Positions 1-7,649 of a DNA stretch of 37,079 nt are shown here, piece after piece (positions within the stretch are counted from its first letter, which is position 1; each line of letters starts with the position of its first letter). The stretch is from a virus. Location of the stretch: the IMG/VR virus record IMGVR_UViG_3300021963_000334, positions 1 through 37,079 of that record; one strand, written 5' to 3'. The translations under genes and the position numbers were made by a program. The notes beneath the pieces are model-generated. The model was not told the DNA's origin and did not search any database. It was given only the letters and a program-made list of their open reading frames with translations.

Positions 1-191
1 CCAGTTCAAATTACAAATCTTATTCAACCGATACTGTAATTGAAGGTAACTTTGTTGGTACAAATTTGGGTTTTGTTGCAGGTCTTTGGTCTGATACTTC
101 CGCTATTACTGCAATTAAACTAACTAACAATAGCGCTAGTGATTTTACACAATACTCAACCGCTTATCTATATGGAATATCTAACGCATAA
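1..191 (+). CDS. Tail fibre protein, C-terminal end (partial)
   Basis: An open frame enters from the left edge (first whole codon at base 3) and stops with TAA at 189-191. The 62 visible residues are Ser/Thr/Asn-rich and end in a beta-like stretch AYLYGISNA. This resembles the ends of the two complete fibre genes downstream (IRVYGLANS and VKVYGVK), so I read it as the distal domain of a fibre or receptor-binding protein. A small Ala/Glu protein follows directly, as after the other two fibres. Its frame is compatible with the truncated fibre at the right edge of the window, but the two pieces may not be directly contiguous. Confidence 0.6.
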   Translation, partial: SSNYKSYSTDTVIEGNFVGTNLGFVAGLWSDTSAITAIKLTNNSASDFTQYSTAYLYGISNA

Positions 192-203
192 GGAGAAAAT
201 AAA

Positions 204-428
204 ATGACTAACAAAATCGTAGTAGATTGCTCAACAGGTGAGGTGCAAGAGATTGCATTAACGGCTGAGGAAATCGCAGAGCGTGAGGCTATGGCTGCAG
301 AGTATGCAGTACAGAAGGCTCAAGAAGAGGCAGAGGCTGCAGCAAAGGCAGCAGCAAAAGAATCCGCTAACGCAAAGTTAGCAGCCCTTGGTCTAACAGC
401 CGAGGAAATTGCAGCACTAACTAAGTAA
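204..428 (+). CDS. Small Ala/Glu-rich helical fibre-partner protein (copy A)
   Basis: This 74-residue protein starts at an ATG after an AAGGAG ribosome site. A short beta-like N-terminus (KIVVDCSTGEVQ) is followed by a long Ala/Glu/Lys helix, probably a coiled coil, and a C-terminal LGLTAEEIAAL motif. Two paralogues at 1186-1395 and 2039-2248 share the layout and the LG(I/L)T-E-E-x3-LL ending, and each also sits directly after a fibre gene. I do not recognise a named family. A fibre trimerisation chaperone or a structural partner of the fibre is an inference from position and shape. Confidence 0.72.
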   Translation: MTNKIVVDCSTGEVQEIALTAEEIAEREAMAAEYAVQKAQEEAEAAAKAAAKESANAKLAALGLTAEEIAALTK

Positions 429-436
429 GGACACTA

Positions 437-1186
437 ATGGCAACTATATCTAATACACCTAGACCAGGGTATGTATGGGACTCAACAGACAATGTTTGGT
501 ATCCTATAGGTACTGGTCCTCATACACACGCTGACTACATTACATCTGGCTCTGCAATCAATCCTACTATTGTAGATGCTAAGGGTGACATCATTGCAGC
601 CACTGCTGCTGATACAGTTGCCAGACTTGGTGTAGGTGCTAACAACACAGTCCTTACTGCTGATAGTGCAGAGGCTACTGGTCTTAAATGGGCTGCTAGT
701 GGTGCTGGTATGACTTTTATAGCGGCAGAAACTTTTTCCGCAGTATCAAGTGTAAGTTTTAACAATGTTTTTACATCAACTTATCGCAATTATCTTGTCC
801 TTATTGATTGGGTTGGTACTGCTGGTAATTCTACTAAAATAAGATTAAGAGCCAGTGGTTCAGATGATACTAACAGTAATTATTGCACTCAAAGGTTTAT
901 AGCAACAAACACTAGCCTTGGTGGTTACAGAGTAACTGGAACAGCGTGGGAAATTATGGACCAAACCGCACAAGCAAATGGTGGTTATATGTATTTTTTC
1001 AATCCTCAGACCAGTAATAAAACCGCGGGAACATTTAGCGGCTATAGTAATGGCGAAAGTGCTGTTGATTATATGCCTGGTTCAAACATTTTTAATGCAA
1101 CTACATCTTTTGATGGTTTTACCTTCTACCCATCATCAGGCACAGCAACTGGCGCAATTAGAGTATATGGATTGGCGAACTCATAA
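437..1186 (+). CDS. Tail fibre / receptor-binding protein
   Basis: This 249-residue protein is probably a virion fibre that contacts the host surface. Residues 1-40 are a short attachment-like segment containing PGYVWDSTDNVWYP and a His-rich turn. Residues about 48-92 carry the repeat module seen in many phage fibres (KGDIIAATAADT, LGVG, VLTADSAEATGLKW). The rest (about 93-249) is a beta-rich distal domain ending IRVYGLANS. The module at 48-92 is shared with the 1395-2039 fibre, while the distal domains differ, as expected for swapped receptor-binding tips. The stop overlaps the next start (TAATG). Confidence 0.8.
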   Translation: MATISNTPRPGYVWDSTDNVWYPIGTGPHTHADYITSGSAINPTIVDAKGDIIAATAADTVARLGVGANNTVLTADSAEATGLKWAASGAGMTFIAAETFSAVSSVSFNNVFTSTYRNYLVLIDWVGTAGNSTKIRLRASGSDDTNSNYCTQRFIATNTSLGGYRVTGTAWEIMDQTAQANGGYMYFFNPQTSNKTAGTFSGYSNGESAVDYMPGSNIFNATTSFDGFTFYPSSGTATGAIRVYGLANS

Positions 1187-1395
1187 TGGAAAAAATATAC
1201 ATACAAGAAAATCAAGAAAAAATTGAAGCGACTGGTAAAGTTTTACAACAAATTTTAACTGACCGCGAAGCCGAAACACGAGCAAAGGCATTAAAGCAAG
1301 CCGAAGCCGAAGCAAAAGCAGCACAACGCCAAGCACTACTAAACCGTCTTGGTATCACAGAAGAAGAAGCAAGAATCCTACTAGGAGGTAACTAA
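1186..1395 (+). CDS. Small Ala/Glu-rich helical fibre-partner protein (copy B)
   Basis: This 69-residue protein is translationally coupled to the fibre before it and to the fibre after it, by TAATG on both sides. It is a highly charged helix (Glu, Ala, Lys, Gln) with the same C-terminal motif as its paralogues, LGITEEEARILL. There is no Cys, signal peptide or membrane segment. Its function is unknown. The consistent fibre-then-partner order suggests it helps fold or cap the upstream fibre. Confidence 0.72.
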   Translation: MEKIYIQENQEKIEATGKVLQQILTDREAETRAKALKQAEAEAKAAQRQALLNRLGITEEEARILLGGN

Positions 1396-2039
1396 TGCCA
1401 ATAACTAAAGCAACGGCTAGTTCGGTAGCACCAGCAGCCAAGGGAGACCTTGTTGTAGGTAGTGCCACTAATGATGCCGCAGTACTAGGAGTAGGTACTA
1501 ATGACCAGGTATTAACTGCTGATAGTAGTACTGCTACAGGAGTTAAGTGGGCTGCCCCTGCTGCGGGTGGTATGACTTTGTTGTCAACAACTACATTGTC
1601 AGGTGCATCTACCACTATATCAGTATCAGCAACAGGTTATGAAAATCTATTTGTGCAAGTAACAGGGGTTAATCAAAGTGCTAGTGATGCCTTTAGATTA
1701 GCAATCAATGGCGATACAAATTTGACTCAATCTATTCAATACTTAAATTATACTGATGGGGTGCAAGTTGATGGATATAGTGCTCAACGGTATACATCAC
1801 ACAGTTGTAAATCAGGCAATACCAATAATGTTTATACATACAACATTTATAACATAAATTCAACAAGTTCATATAAAACTATTCTTTCAATTTTTGGATA
1901 TTTAGATGGTTCAGATAGAAATGCAATGGACTGGGGTGGTGGATTTTACAGGTCAAATAGTGCAATTACATCTTTAGTTTTTTCTCCTAGTAGTGGAACT
2001 TTTAGTGCAGGAACAGTTAAAGTATATGGAGTTAAATAA
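1395..2039 (+). CDS. Tail fibre / receptor-binding protein
   Basis: This 214-residue fibre is paralogous to the gene at 437. Residues about 14-55 hold the shared module (KGDLVVGSATND, LGVG, VLTADSSTATGVKWAAP). The distal domain, about residues 60-214, is beta-rich, rich in Ser, Thr, Asn and Tyr, and ends in a V-K-V-Y-G strand. It lacks the 40-residue N-terminal segment of the 437 gene, so it may attach to the virion through another fibre or through its partner protein. Starts and stops are TAATG-coupled to both neighbours. Confidence 0.8.
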   Translation: MPITKATASSVAPAAKGDLVVGSATNDAAVLGVGTNDQVLTADSSTATGVKWAAPAAGGMTLLSTTTLSGASTTISVSATGYENLFVQVTGVNQSASDAFRLAINGDTNLTQSIQYLNYTDGVQVDGYSAQRYTSHSCKSGNTNNVYTYNIYNINSTSSYKTILSIFGYLDGSDRNAMDWGGGFYRSNSAITSLVFSPSSGTFSAGTVKVYGVK

Positions 2040-2248
2040 TGAGTAAACCAATGGTTAGAATTCACAATACAGAAACAAATGAAGTCATTGATAGAGAAAT
2101 GACTAATGCTGAGTTTGCAAAATATGAAGCAGAACAGGCAGCGCAAGTAACTGCCAAAGCCGAAGCCGAAACAAAGGCTGCTGCCAAAGCAGCACTACTA
2201 GCACAACTAGGTATTACAGAAGAGCAAGCAAAACTTTTACTTTCTTAA
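2039..2248 (+). CDS. Small Ala/Glu-rich helical fibre-partner protein (copy C)
   Basis: This 69-residue protein is the third member of the set. It has a beta-like N-terminus (MVRIHNTETNEVIDREM) that resembles copy A, then an Ala/Glu/Lys helix and the ending LGITEEQAKLLL. It is coupled by TAATG to the fibre before it. The next gene starts 12 bases later with its own ribosome site. The role is unknown; see copies A and B. Confidence 0.72.
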   Translation: MSKPMVRIHNTETNEVIDREMTNAEFAKYEAEQAAQVTAKAEAETKAAAKAALLAQLGITEEQAKLLLS

Positions 2249-2260
2249 TTAAGGAGCACT

Positions 2261-4462
2261 GTGGCTGGTCGTGATATAACCGAAGGTCGTGCAGAACGTG
2301 CCATTGCTGTTGATGTTGGTATCGTATCTACAAGTACATACTGGCAAAATACATCTGACTCATATGATGTAGCAGTTGGTGGACAACCATTCTTCTATGC
2401 CATAAATGATGCACGCCCATACATTAGACAGACTGCACCTTATAAGAAGGACCAGTTTGATAATGGTAAGGAGCCAGGTGAGCAATCACTTACTGGTTGG
2501 TGGTTACGTTCTCAGTCATCATTCCACTCAGGTTCAGGTATAAAGTTCTATGACCCATCTGCTGGTGAGACTATTGACTATAGATTTACAGATAGCAAGG
2601 GTGTCAATGTTTGGACTAAGGGACAAGTAACCTTACTTAAAGACACCACTTCTACACACTATACATCTGGTCCAATACAGACAGAAGGTAGACCATTCCA
2701 AATTGCTCGCTCAATCCAATATGGTACAACTAATGGAGTCCTATTATGGGATGAGTATGATGTAGATAAGATTGCAGAAGATGGAACTGTTACGCATTTT
2801 ATTGATTACAATAGTGGAACTGACTATGCAGTTAACGCTATATGTGATGATGGCACCTATGCTTACTGGATTACCAATGTTTTAAATACTGGCACTCCAA
2901 GATTACGAGTATATAAGAAGTTATTAACTGGCGTTGCTGGTACTGGCGATGTTCTTATGATTAGCGACAATGGTATTACTGTAACTAATGCGTCAATGGA
3001 GTACGTCAAAGACCGCATTGTTATGACAATCAACAATAAGATATATGAAATATCATCATCAGCATCTGCCCTTCCAACTCCCGTATACACACACAGCGAT
3101 ACTGATATTGTATTCTCAAGCATTACCGCTTCTGGTCCAGCCATATATGTAGCAGGCTACAGTGGAACCCAGTCAAGCATATTTAAATTTACTTTAAATA
3201 CTTCTGGTGTTATGCCAACTCTTACTACTGCTATTACTGCAGCAGAGATGCCAGTTGGAGAAATTATCCATAAGATTTATTACTACCTAGGTTATATGAT
3301 GATAGGTACTAACAAAGGAATCCGTGCAGCAGTTGTCTCAGACCAAGACGGCTCCATTAACTATGGTCCACTTATTGTGGAAACCACTCAGCCTTGCTAT
3401 GACTTTGCTGCACGAGACAGATTCATCTGGTGTGCAACTGGCGTAGATGGAGCAGCAGGAGTTCTCCGTATTGACCTTGGTAATGAGATAGAAACTTTAC
3501 GCTTTGCTTATGCTAATGACTTATATGTAAGTGGTACATCAGGATATAGCACAACAACTTGTGCATTTGCTGGTATAACAGACCGATTAGTATTTGCTAC
3601 TACAGCAGTTAATGCTGGTTCAGTAAGCAACAAAGCACTCACATCTAACGTAGCAACCTTAACCACATCTGCAGTACACGGCCTAGCCGTTGATGACCAG
3701 GTATGGATAGAAGGTGTTGACTCTACATTTAATGGCAAGCACACAGTTACTGGAGTGCCAACTACTACTACATTTACCTATGCTAAGACTGCCTCTAACG
3801 TAGCATCTACTGCCGTATCACCTGTTGGTAAGGTTAACAAGGTGGGTAGCATTAATATTGAAGCAAGTGCAACACTAGCCTCTACTGGATATATCACTAC
3901 TGGTTACATCCGCTATGGAACATTAGAGCCTAAGAACTTTAAGCGTTTACTTGCTCGTGGTAACTTTGATTACGGTTCATTAACTCTTGAAACTGTGGAT
4001 AAAGATGGTATTGAGTATGACCATATCACTTATGAAGCAGGAGTAACTGCAGTTGAAGTAGGTACATCTAATCCTGATACAGCACAAGAGTATGTAGCCT
4101 ATAAATTTGTTCTTAATCGTGATACTACAACTACTAGCGCAGGTCCTATATTTAAGGGATACCAAGCAAAGGCTACTATTGCTACACCTCGTCAGAGAGT
4201 TATGAGATTTCCTGTTTACTGCTTTGATATTGAAACAGATAGATACAATGTGGTGTCTGGCTATGAAGGTAAAGCACTATCAAGATTACAACTGCTAGAA
4301 AATGTTGAAGAGGGTGGCGATGTCGTCACCTGGCAAGACCTGACCACTGGCGAAAGTCGCCAAGTAGTTATTGAGCAAATCTCATTTACTCGTATGACAC
4401 CGCCTGATAAAAGGTTTGATGGCTTTGGAGGCGTAATTGAGATTACGATTAGGACAGTATAA
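2261..4462 (+). CDS. Large tail protein (733 aa), beta-rich, possibly propeller-like
   Basis: The gene starts at GTG behind AAGGAG. The protein is almost entirely beta-type, with repeated short blade-like segments through residues 100-440 (for example TYAYWITNV, GPAIYVAGYSG, DRFIWCATGVDGAAGVLRID). A small inserted beta domain follows at about 445-530, rich in Thr, Val and Ser (AVHGLAVDDQVWIEGV). The C-terminus carries VVIEQISFTR, then PPDKRFDGFGGVIEITIRTV, an ending I know from minor tail proteins of actinophages. Position after the fibres and before lysis genes fits a tail hub or nozzle protein. The propeller assignment is inferred from spacing only. Confidence 0.75.
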   Translation: MAGRDITEGRAERAIAVDVGIVSTSTYWQNTSDSYDVAVGGQPFFYAINDARPYIRQTAPYKKDQFDNGKEPGEQSLTGWWLRSQSSFHSGSGIKFYDPSAGETIDYRFTDSKGVNVWTKGQVTLLKDTTSTHYTSGPIQTEGRPFQIARSIQYGTTNGVLLWDEYDVDKIAEDGTVTHFIDYNSGTDYAVNAICDDGTYAYWITNVLNTGTPRLRVYKKLLTGVAGTGDVLMISDNGITVTNASMEYVKDRIVMTINNKIYEISSSASALPTPVYTHSDTDIVFSSITASGPAIYVAGYSGTQSSIFKFTLNTSGVMPTLTTAITAAEMPVGEIIHKIYYYLGYMMIGTNKGIRAAVVSDQDGSINYGPLIVETTQPCYDFAARDRFIWCATGVDGAAGVLRIDLGNEIETLRFAYANDLYVSGTSGYSTTTCAFAGITDRLVFATTAVNAGSVSNKALTSNVATLTTSAVHGLAVDDQVWIEGVDSTFNGKHTVTGVPTTTTFTYAKTASNVASTAVSPVGKVNKVGSINIEASATLASTGYITTGYIRYGTLEPKNFKRLLARGNFDYGSLTLETVDKDGIEYDHITYEAGVTAVEVGTSNPDTAQEYVAYKFVLNRDTTTTSAGPIFKGYQAKATIATPRQRVMRFPVYCFDIETDRYNVVSGYEGKALSRLQLLENVEEGGDVVTWQDLTTGESRQVVIEQISFTRMTPPDKRFDGFGGVIEITIRTV

Positions 4463-4659
4463 TGAGTAGTCAAGAGTGGGCTGGATTAGCCGTCGCAGTA
4501 GCAACTATCGTAGCCAGTTTTGCTGGTTCAATTAGATGGTTAGTGAAACATTATCTTGAAGAATTAAAACCAAACGGGGGCAGTTCGGTAAAAGACCAAG
4601 TCAATAGATTGGAAGCCCGCGTTGACCAAATTTATCTACTCCTTTCTGATAGGGATTAG
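4462..4659 (+). CDS. Small membrane protein with coiled coil, holin-like
   Basis: This 65-residue protein has one membrane segment (about 6-29, AVAVATIVASFAGSIRWLV), a linker (LKPNGGSS) and a C-terminal amphipathic coiled coil (VKDQVNRLEARVDQIYLLL). The layout matches small membrane proteins found next to lysis genes in actinophages, often called holin-like or spanin-like. It is TAATG-coupled to the tail gene upstream. Its last 38 bases also encode the start and signal peptide of the next gene in another frame. Confidence 0.65.
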   Translation: MSSQEWAGLAVAVATIVASFAGSIRWLVKHYLEELKPNGGSSVKDQVNRLEARVDQIYLLLSDRD

Positions 4660-5818
4660 TTTACTTTTAATACCACAATTAGCCTATGCTGATGAAGTAC
4701 TTATTGAATTAACTCCAGATATTGCTTATGTAGATACAGTAGTAGAGGTCAATGGACCTACTGAATATTTTATTGAAACAACCACAGGTCCTAGATTTGA
4801 ACAAACACCTGATGGTGCAGTAGCAGAACGTGTTGAATGGGTAGATTCTTGGTTACAATTACGCCAAGGTGAAGTAGTTCTTAGACAAGACGATGACAGT
4901 AATCATAATACTCAAACTAATTATTATGCATCTAAACTTGTAGGTACATTAGATACAGGTACTTATACTATTCGTGCTACATCATACGACTACATAGTTG
5001 CAGGTCAAAGACCTATTGGAACTTATACTTTAAATAGTAATTTAATTAATCTTCCTGCTGTTGAGCCTGAACCTACTCCAGCACCTGAGCCAGAACCAAT
5101 ACCTGAGCCAGCACCTGAACCTGTGGCACCACCTATATTTATTGATTACCAACCAGAGCCTCCTCCACCTGTTGAAGAACCACCCGCAGTTATAGAAGAG
5201 CCTGTTACAGAGGCACCAGAGCCTCCTGTAGAACCTGAAGAACCTCCTCCAGTAGAAGAGCCTCCTGCTCCTGAAGAGGAAGCACCTGCTGAAGCAGAAG
5301 AACCACCCACTCCAGTTGAGGAAGCACCTCCTGTAGTTACTGAAGATTCGACACCTGAAGAAGTAGAAGCAGCAGTAGAAGCAATCATTGAATCAGCAGA
5401 TGGTGAAGCCATAACTGCTGAAGATATACAAGAAGCAGGTCTTACTCTTGAAGACTTGCCATCTGAGACTCCAGTAGAAGTTCGTACTGATGAAGATGGT
5501 AACGCAGTTGTTATTACTGCAGAAGTTGCTATTGCATTACAAGTATTCGATTCACCTGCTGAATTAGTAAGTGCAATCTTTGATGACCCAGGACAAGTCT
5601 TAACAGCCGTAGCAAATATAGGTGCTGATATGTCCGATGAAGAAAGAAAAGAATCAGAAGAAATTATTGTTGCATCTGTTATCGCTGGTCAGGCTGCTAT
5701 CAATGCAGCGGGTATGGCAGCAGGTACTGCAACTAGAACATCAACGCCAAGTTCCCCTGCTGGTGGACCTATGGCTGGTAACGATAAGCCTAAGTCAATA
5801 AGAAGGAGAAAACCTTGA
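4622..5818 (+). CDS. Secreted Pro/Glu-rich protein with signal peptide
   Basis: This 398-residue protein starts at TTG inside the preceding gene. Residues 1-23 form a textbook signal peptide (FLIGISLLLIPQLAYA, cleavage before DE). Residues about 25-140 are a beta-rich domain. About 145-245 is a Pro/Glu-rich spacer of PEP, PPPVEE and APE repeats, likely extended and wall-spanning. About 250-370 is acidic and helical, and the C-terminus is basic (KPKSIRRRKP). I do not recognise a family. Export from the host plus the lysis-module location suggest a role at the cell envelope, such as lysis or superinfection exclusion. A virion role cannot be excluded. Confidence 0.65.
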   Translation: MTKFIYSFLIGISLLLIPQLAYADEVLIELTPDIAYVDTVVEVNGPTEYFIETTTGPRFEQTPDGAVAERVEWVDSWLQLRQGEVVLRQDDDSNHNTQTNYYASKLVGTLDTGTYTIRATSYDYIVAGQRPIGTYTLNSNLINLPAVEPEPTPAPEPEPIPEPAPEPVAPPIFIDYQPEPPPPVEEPPAVIEEPVTEAPEPPVEPEEPPPVEEPPAPEEEAPAEAEEPPTPVEEAPPVVTEDSTPEEVEAAVEAIIESADGEAITAEDIQEAGLTLEDLPSETPVEVRTDEDGNAVVITAEVAIALQVFDSPAELVSAIFDDPGQVLTAVANIGADMSDEERKESEEIIVASVIAGQAAINAAGMAAGTATRTSTPSSPAGGPMAGNDKPKSIRRRKP

Positions 5819-5988
5819 AAATATTAAGAGATATGATTGAACAATTATGGACAGTACTAGGTATGTTTATTGCCTGGGTTGTACTTGATGGTTCAGCAAA
5901 GACAGTAGTTGGCTATGCAATCATTGCAACTTTAATCGCCTGGGCGGTTACTTACCGACTACGAAATCCTAAAGAAGATAATGAGTAA
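5815..5988 (+). CDS. 58-residue... 57-aa two-segment membrane protein, holin-like
   Basis: Start TTG at 5815 overlaps the previous stop (TTGA) and has a strong AAGGAG ribosome site 7 bases upstream. The 57-residue product has two hydrophobic segments (VLGMFIAWVVL and VVGYAIIATLIAWAVTY) separated by a short polar turn, and a charged tail (RLRNPKEDNE). That is the usual shape of a small class II holin. It overlaps the methyltransferase start by 8 bases. The holin call rests on topology and on the endolysin encoded nearby. Confidence 0.65.
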   Translation: MKILRDMIEQLWTVLGMFIAWVVLDGSAKTVVGYAIIATLIAWAVTYRLRNPKEDNE

Positions 5989-6562
5989 AGCGGATAACTT
6001 TCCAAAATGGTTTTATGATAATGCTACAGTCCAAGATTTTGAGAATGGATTAGTAGAGTTTAAAGGTAAGAAGAATCTTAAGTTCTTGCAGATAGGTGTC
6101 TTTACTGGCAACGCATCTGTATGGTTATTACAAAATATACTTACAGACCCATCATCTTTACTTGTAGACATAGACCCTTGGTGTGGCAACTTACCTCACG
6201 AATCAATCTATGACTGGGATGATATACAAGAAGCCTATAAAGAACAGACTGCTTCTTATGGTAAGAAACTTCAGACACATAAAGCATTCAGTGGTGACTG
6301 GTTAAAGGCTCATCGTGAACTTAAATATGATTTTATTTATATTGATGGAGACCACTTACCAGAATCAGTTACTTTAGATGCTGACCTATCTTGGGACTTA
6401 CTTAAGTCTGGTGGCATTATGGCATTTGATGATTATGAATGGGACCACCCAGATGGCACAGACAAGAATCCTAAACCAGCAATAGATGCGTGGCTAGAAA
6501 AGCACAAGAACGAAATAGAAATATTCCGTAAGGGATGGCAGATATGGATAAGGAAAAAATGA
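5981..6562 (+). CDS. SAM-dependent methyltransferase, class I
   Basis: This 193-residue protein carries the Rossmann methyltransferase signs. Motif I-like FLQIGVFTGNASVWLL lies at about 35-50, an acidic strand end VDIDPW follows, then YDFIYIDGDH and a late strand with SGGIMAFDDYEW. The pattern fits the Methyltransf_24 type (small-molecule or sugar O-methyltransferases) better than DNA methyltransferases, as no DPPY or PC motif is present. The substrate is unknown. Placement beside lysis and tail genes, with a glycosyltransferase elsewhere in the late operon, makes a glycan or virion modification plausible. It overlaps the next gene by ATGA. Confidence 0.8.
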   Translation: MSKADNFPKWFYDNATVQDFENGLVEFKGKKNLKFLQIGVFTGNASVWLLQNILTDPSSLLVDIDPWCGNLPHESIYDWDDIQEAYKEQTASYGKKLQTHKAFSGDWLKAHRELKYDFIYIDGDHLPESVTLDADLSWDLLKSGGIMAFDDYEWDHPDGTDKNPKPAIDAWLEKHKNEIEIFRKGWQIWIRKK

Positions 6563-7062
6563 GTAAACTAATAAAGAAAGCAACACCTGCTGCAATAGCA
6601 GTACTACGTCAAGCAACAGCAATTAAACCAACAAGAAAAAAATTATCGGATGGTTTACTACCATCTGCTGCTCATCTAAAAGCAAGCCCAACCTCTGACC
6701 ACAACACAGGGTATGCAGTTGATTTAACTCACGACCCTAAGAATGGCATTGATTGTGTTGAAATATTTGAGAAGTTAAAAGAAGATGCAAGGGTTAAGTA
6801 CCTAATATTTCAGGGAAAGATTTGGTCTAAAGAAAAGGCTAACGAGGGCAACCGTACCTACACTGGCAGCAATCAACATAATAAACATCTTCATATATCA
6901 ATAAATGATGGGTCAGGGAATGACACATCACCTTGGTTCTGGTGGATGAATCAACCTAAAGCAATTAACACTTTGATTGCTTCATTTGGTACAGCCCCAG
7001 CAAAGAAAGCATACAAACTTCCAGTATGTACCTGTTGCAAGGTTCATAAGGGAGATAAGTAA
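6559..7062 (+). CDS. Endolysin, M15-type peptidase
   Basis: A 167-residue peptidoglycan peptidase. The likely zinc ligands are His48 and Asp55 (SDHNTGYAVDLTH) and His112 (HNKHLHISIN), the M15/VanY-like set. I place the start at 6559 because an AAGGA site precedes it and it overlaps the methyltransferase stop by ATGA. An in-frame ATG at 6535 would lie deeper in that gene. The Cys-rich tail (VCTCCKVHKGDK) may bind metal or the wall. No signal peptide is visible, so export would need the neighbouring holin-like proteins. Together with 4462, 5815 and 7074 it forms the lysis module. Confidence 0.8.
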   Translation: MSKLIKKATPAAIAVLRQATAIKPTRKKLSDGLLPSAAHLKASPTSDHNTGYAVDLTHDPKNGIDCVEIFEKLKEDARVKYLIFQGKIWSKEKANEGNRTYTGSNQHNKHLHISINDGSGNDTSPWFWWMNQPKAINTLIASFGTAPAKKAYKLPVCTCCKVHKGDK

Positions 7063-7073
7063 AGGAGTAATAA

Positions 7074-7262
7074 ATGAACCCAAAGTTCAAGCAAATAGTA
7101 ATATCTTGGTTCCGAGCAGCAGCAGCAGCAACAGTTGCACTATATGTAACTGGCGTTACTGACCCTAAGCAATTAGGTGCAGCAGCACTGGCAGGTGTTG
7201 CAGGACCTCTATTGAAATGGTTAGACCCATCAGCATCAGAGTTTGGTCGCGGAAGCGAGTAG
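7074..7262 (+). CDS. Holin-like small membrane protein
   Basis: This 62-residue protein has a short basic N-terminus, one or two hydrophobic helices (WFRAAAAATVALYVTGV and LGAAALAGVAGPLLKWL) split by TDPKQ, and a charged tail. The arrangement matches small holins next to endolysins in actinophages. An AAAGGAG site precedes the ATG. It is the last gene before the terminators at 7269-7350, so it closes the late operon. Confidence 0.7.
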   Translation: MNPKFKQIVISWFRAAAAATVALYVTGVTDPKQLGAAALAGVAGPLLKWLDPSASEFGRGSE

Positions 7263-7268
7263 TTATAT

Positions 7269-7297
7269 AGCCCAAATCGGGCTTTAAACGCCCTTTT
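7269..7297 (+). terminator. Two overlapping short terminator hairpins
   Basis: AGCCC (7269-7273) pairs with GGGCT (7279-7283). Alternatively GGGC (7279-7282) pairs with GCCC (7290-7293), followed by TTTT. The two stems share the GGGC arm, so only one can form at a time. The position right after the last late gene supports a terminator. Confidence 0.6.
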
Positions 7298-7302
7298 AAG
7301 AC

Positions 7303-7350
7303 ACAAAGAACCCCCGACCTAGTAGAGATACTGGGAAGGGGGTCTTTTGT
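7303..7350 (+). terminator. Long-stem terminator, probably bidirectional
   Basis: ACAAAGAACCCCC (7303-7315) pairs with GGGGGTCTTTTGT (7338-7350), giving 13 positions with one mismatch and one G-U. The A-rich left arm and T-rich right arm would serve both strands. It is the second block after the late operon. Confidence 0.65.
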
Positions 7351-7501
7351 CGTTCATTATCACGTTTTTAATTAGCGTGTCTGCCTACCTTCTATGTCAG
7401 TGTTGTGTGTTAAGATACATCTACCAGCAATGGTGGGGGCGAAACCTCAGTGACGGTTATACCGACAGGGTTATGTCTTCTCTACCTACTCATATTTTTA
7501 T

Positions 7502-7517
7502 GGGGGGGTAGGGGGGG
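7502..7517 (+). repeat. G7-TA-G7 tract
   Basis: Two runs of seven G are separated by TA in otherwise AT-rich DNA. Each run could split into GGG-G-GGG, so a single-strand G-quadruplex is possible. The tract lies about 130 bases upstream of the exonuclease gene. Confidence 0.6.
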
Positions 7518-7532
7518 CTTTCCTAATTCTAA

Positions 7533-7548
7533 TTACCCGACAGGGTAA
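7533..7548 (+). promoter_or_regulatory. Inverted repeat, operator or hairpin candidate
   Basis: TTACCC (7533-7538) and GGGTAA (7543-7548) are perfect inverted copies around GACA. A related CCGACAGGGTTATG sequence occurs at about 7469-7482. The site abuts the AT-rich TATATA stretch, a usual place for a repressor to act, but no binding protein is identified. Confidence 0.45.
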
Positions 7549-7574
7549 TATATATAACTAAATATAAATAAATT

Positions 7575-7644
7575 TAGATAACTCTCTTATGTTGAGTACT
7601 CTCCTGTCCTCCGTAGGAGGGTTATCTAATTCAATAGACAGGAG
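7575..7644 (+). promoter_or_regulatory. Structured 5' leader that can mask the exonuclease ribosome site
   Basis: Three pairings are visible. TAGATAAC (7575-7582) pairs with GTTATCTA (7621-7628). CCTCC (7608-7612) pairs with GGAGG (7616-7620). CTCCTGTC (7601-7608) is a perfect complement of GACAGGAG (7637-7644), which is the ribosome site of the gene at 7650. The first and third pairings cross, so they are either alternatives or a pseudoknot. This would let translation of the first replication gene be switched. Confidence 0.5.
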
Positions 7645-7649
7645 AAACT

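Larger units (their letters stand above)
7351..7649 (+). promoter_or_regulatory. Gene-free control region before the replication block
   Basis: No coding frame with a ribosome site is visible. The region holds a G-rich tract (7502-7517), an inverted repeat (7533-7548), an AT-rich stretch with TATATA (7549-7580) that could include a -10 element, and a structured leader (7575-7644). I see no clear TTGACA partner, so the promoter is not placed. An origin of replication or packaging signal here is possible but unproven. Confidence 0.5.

Noticed and set aside
5146-5412. Minus-strand open frame of 88 codons, Ser/Gly-rich.
   Set aside because: It is the antisense shadow of the Pro/Glu-rich repeat region of the plus-strand secreted protein and has no ribosome site.
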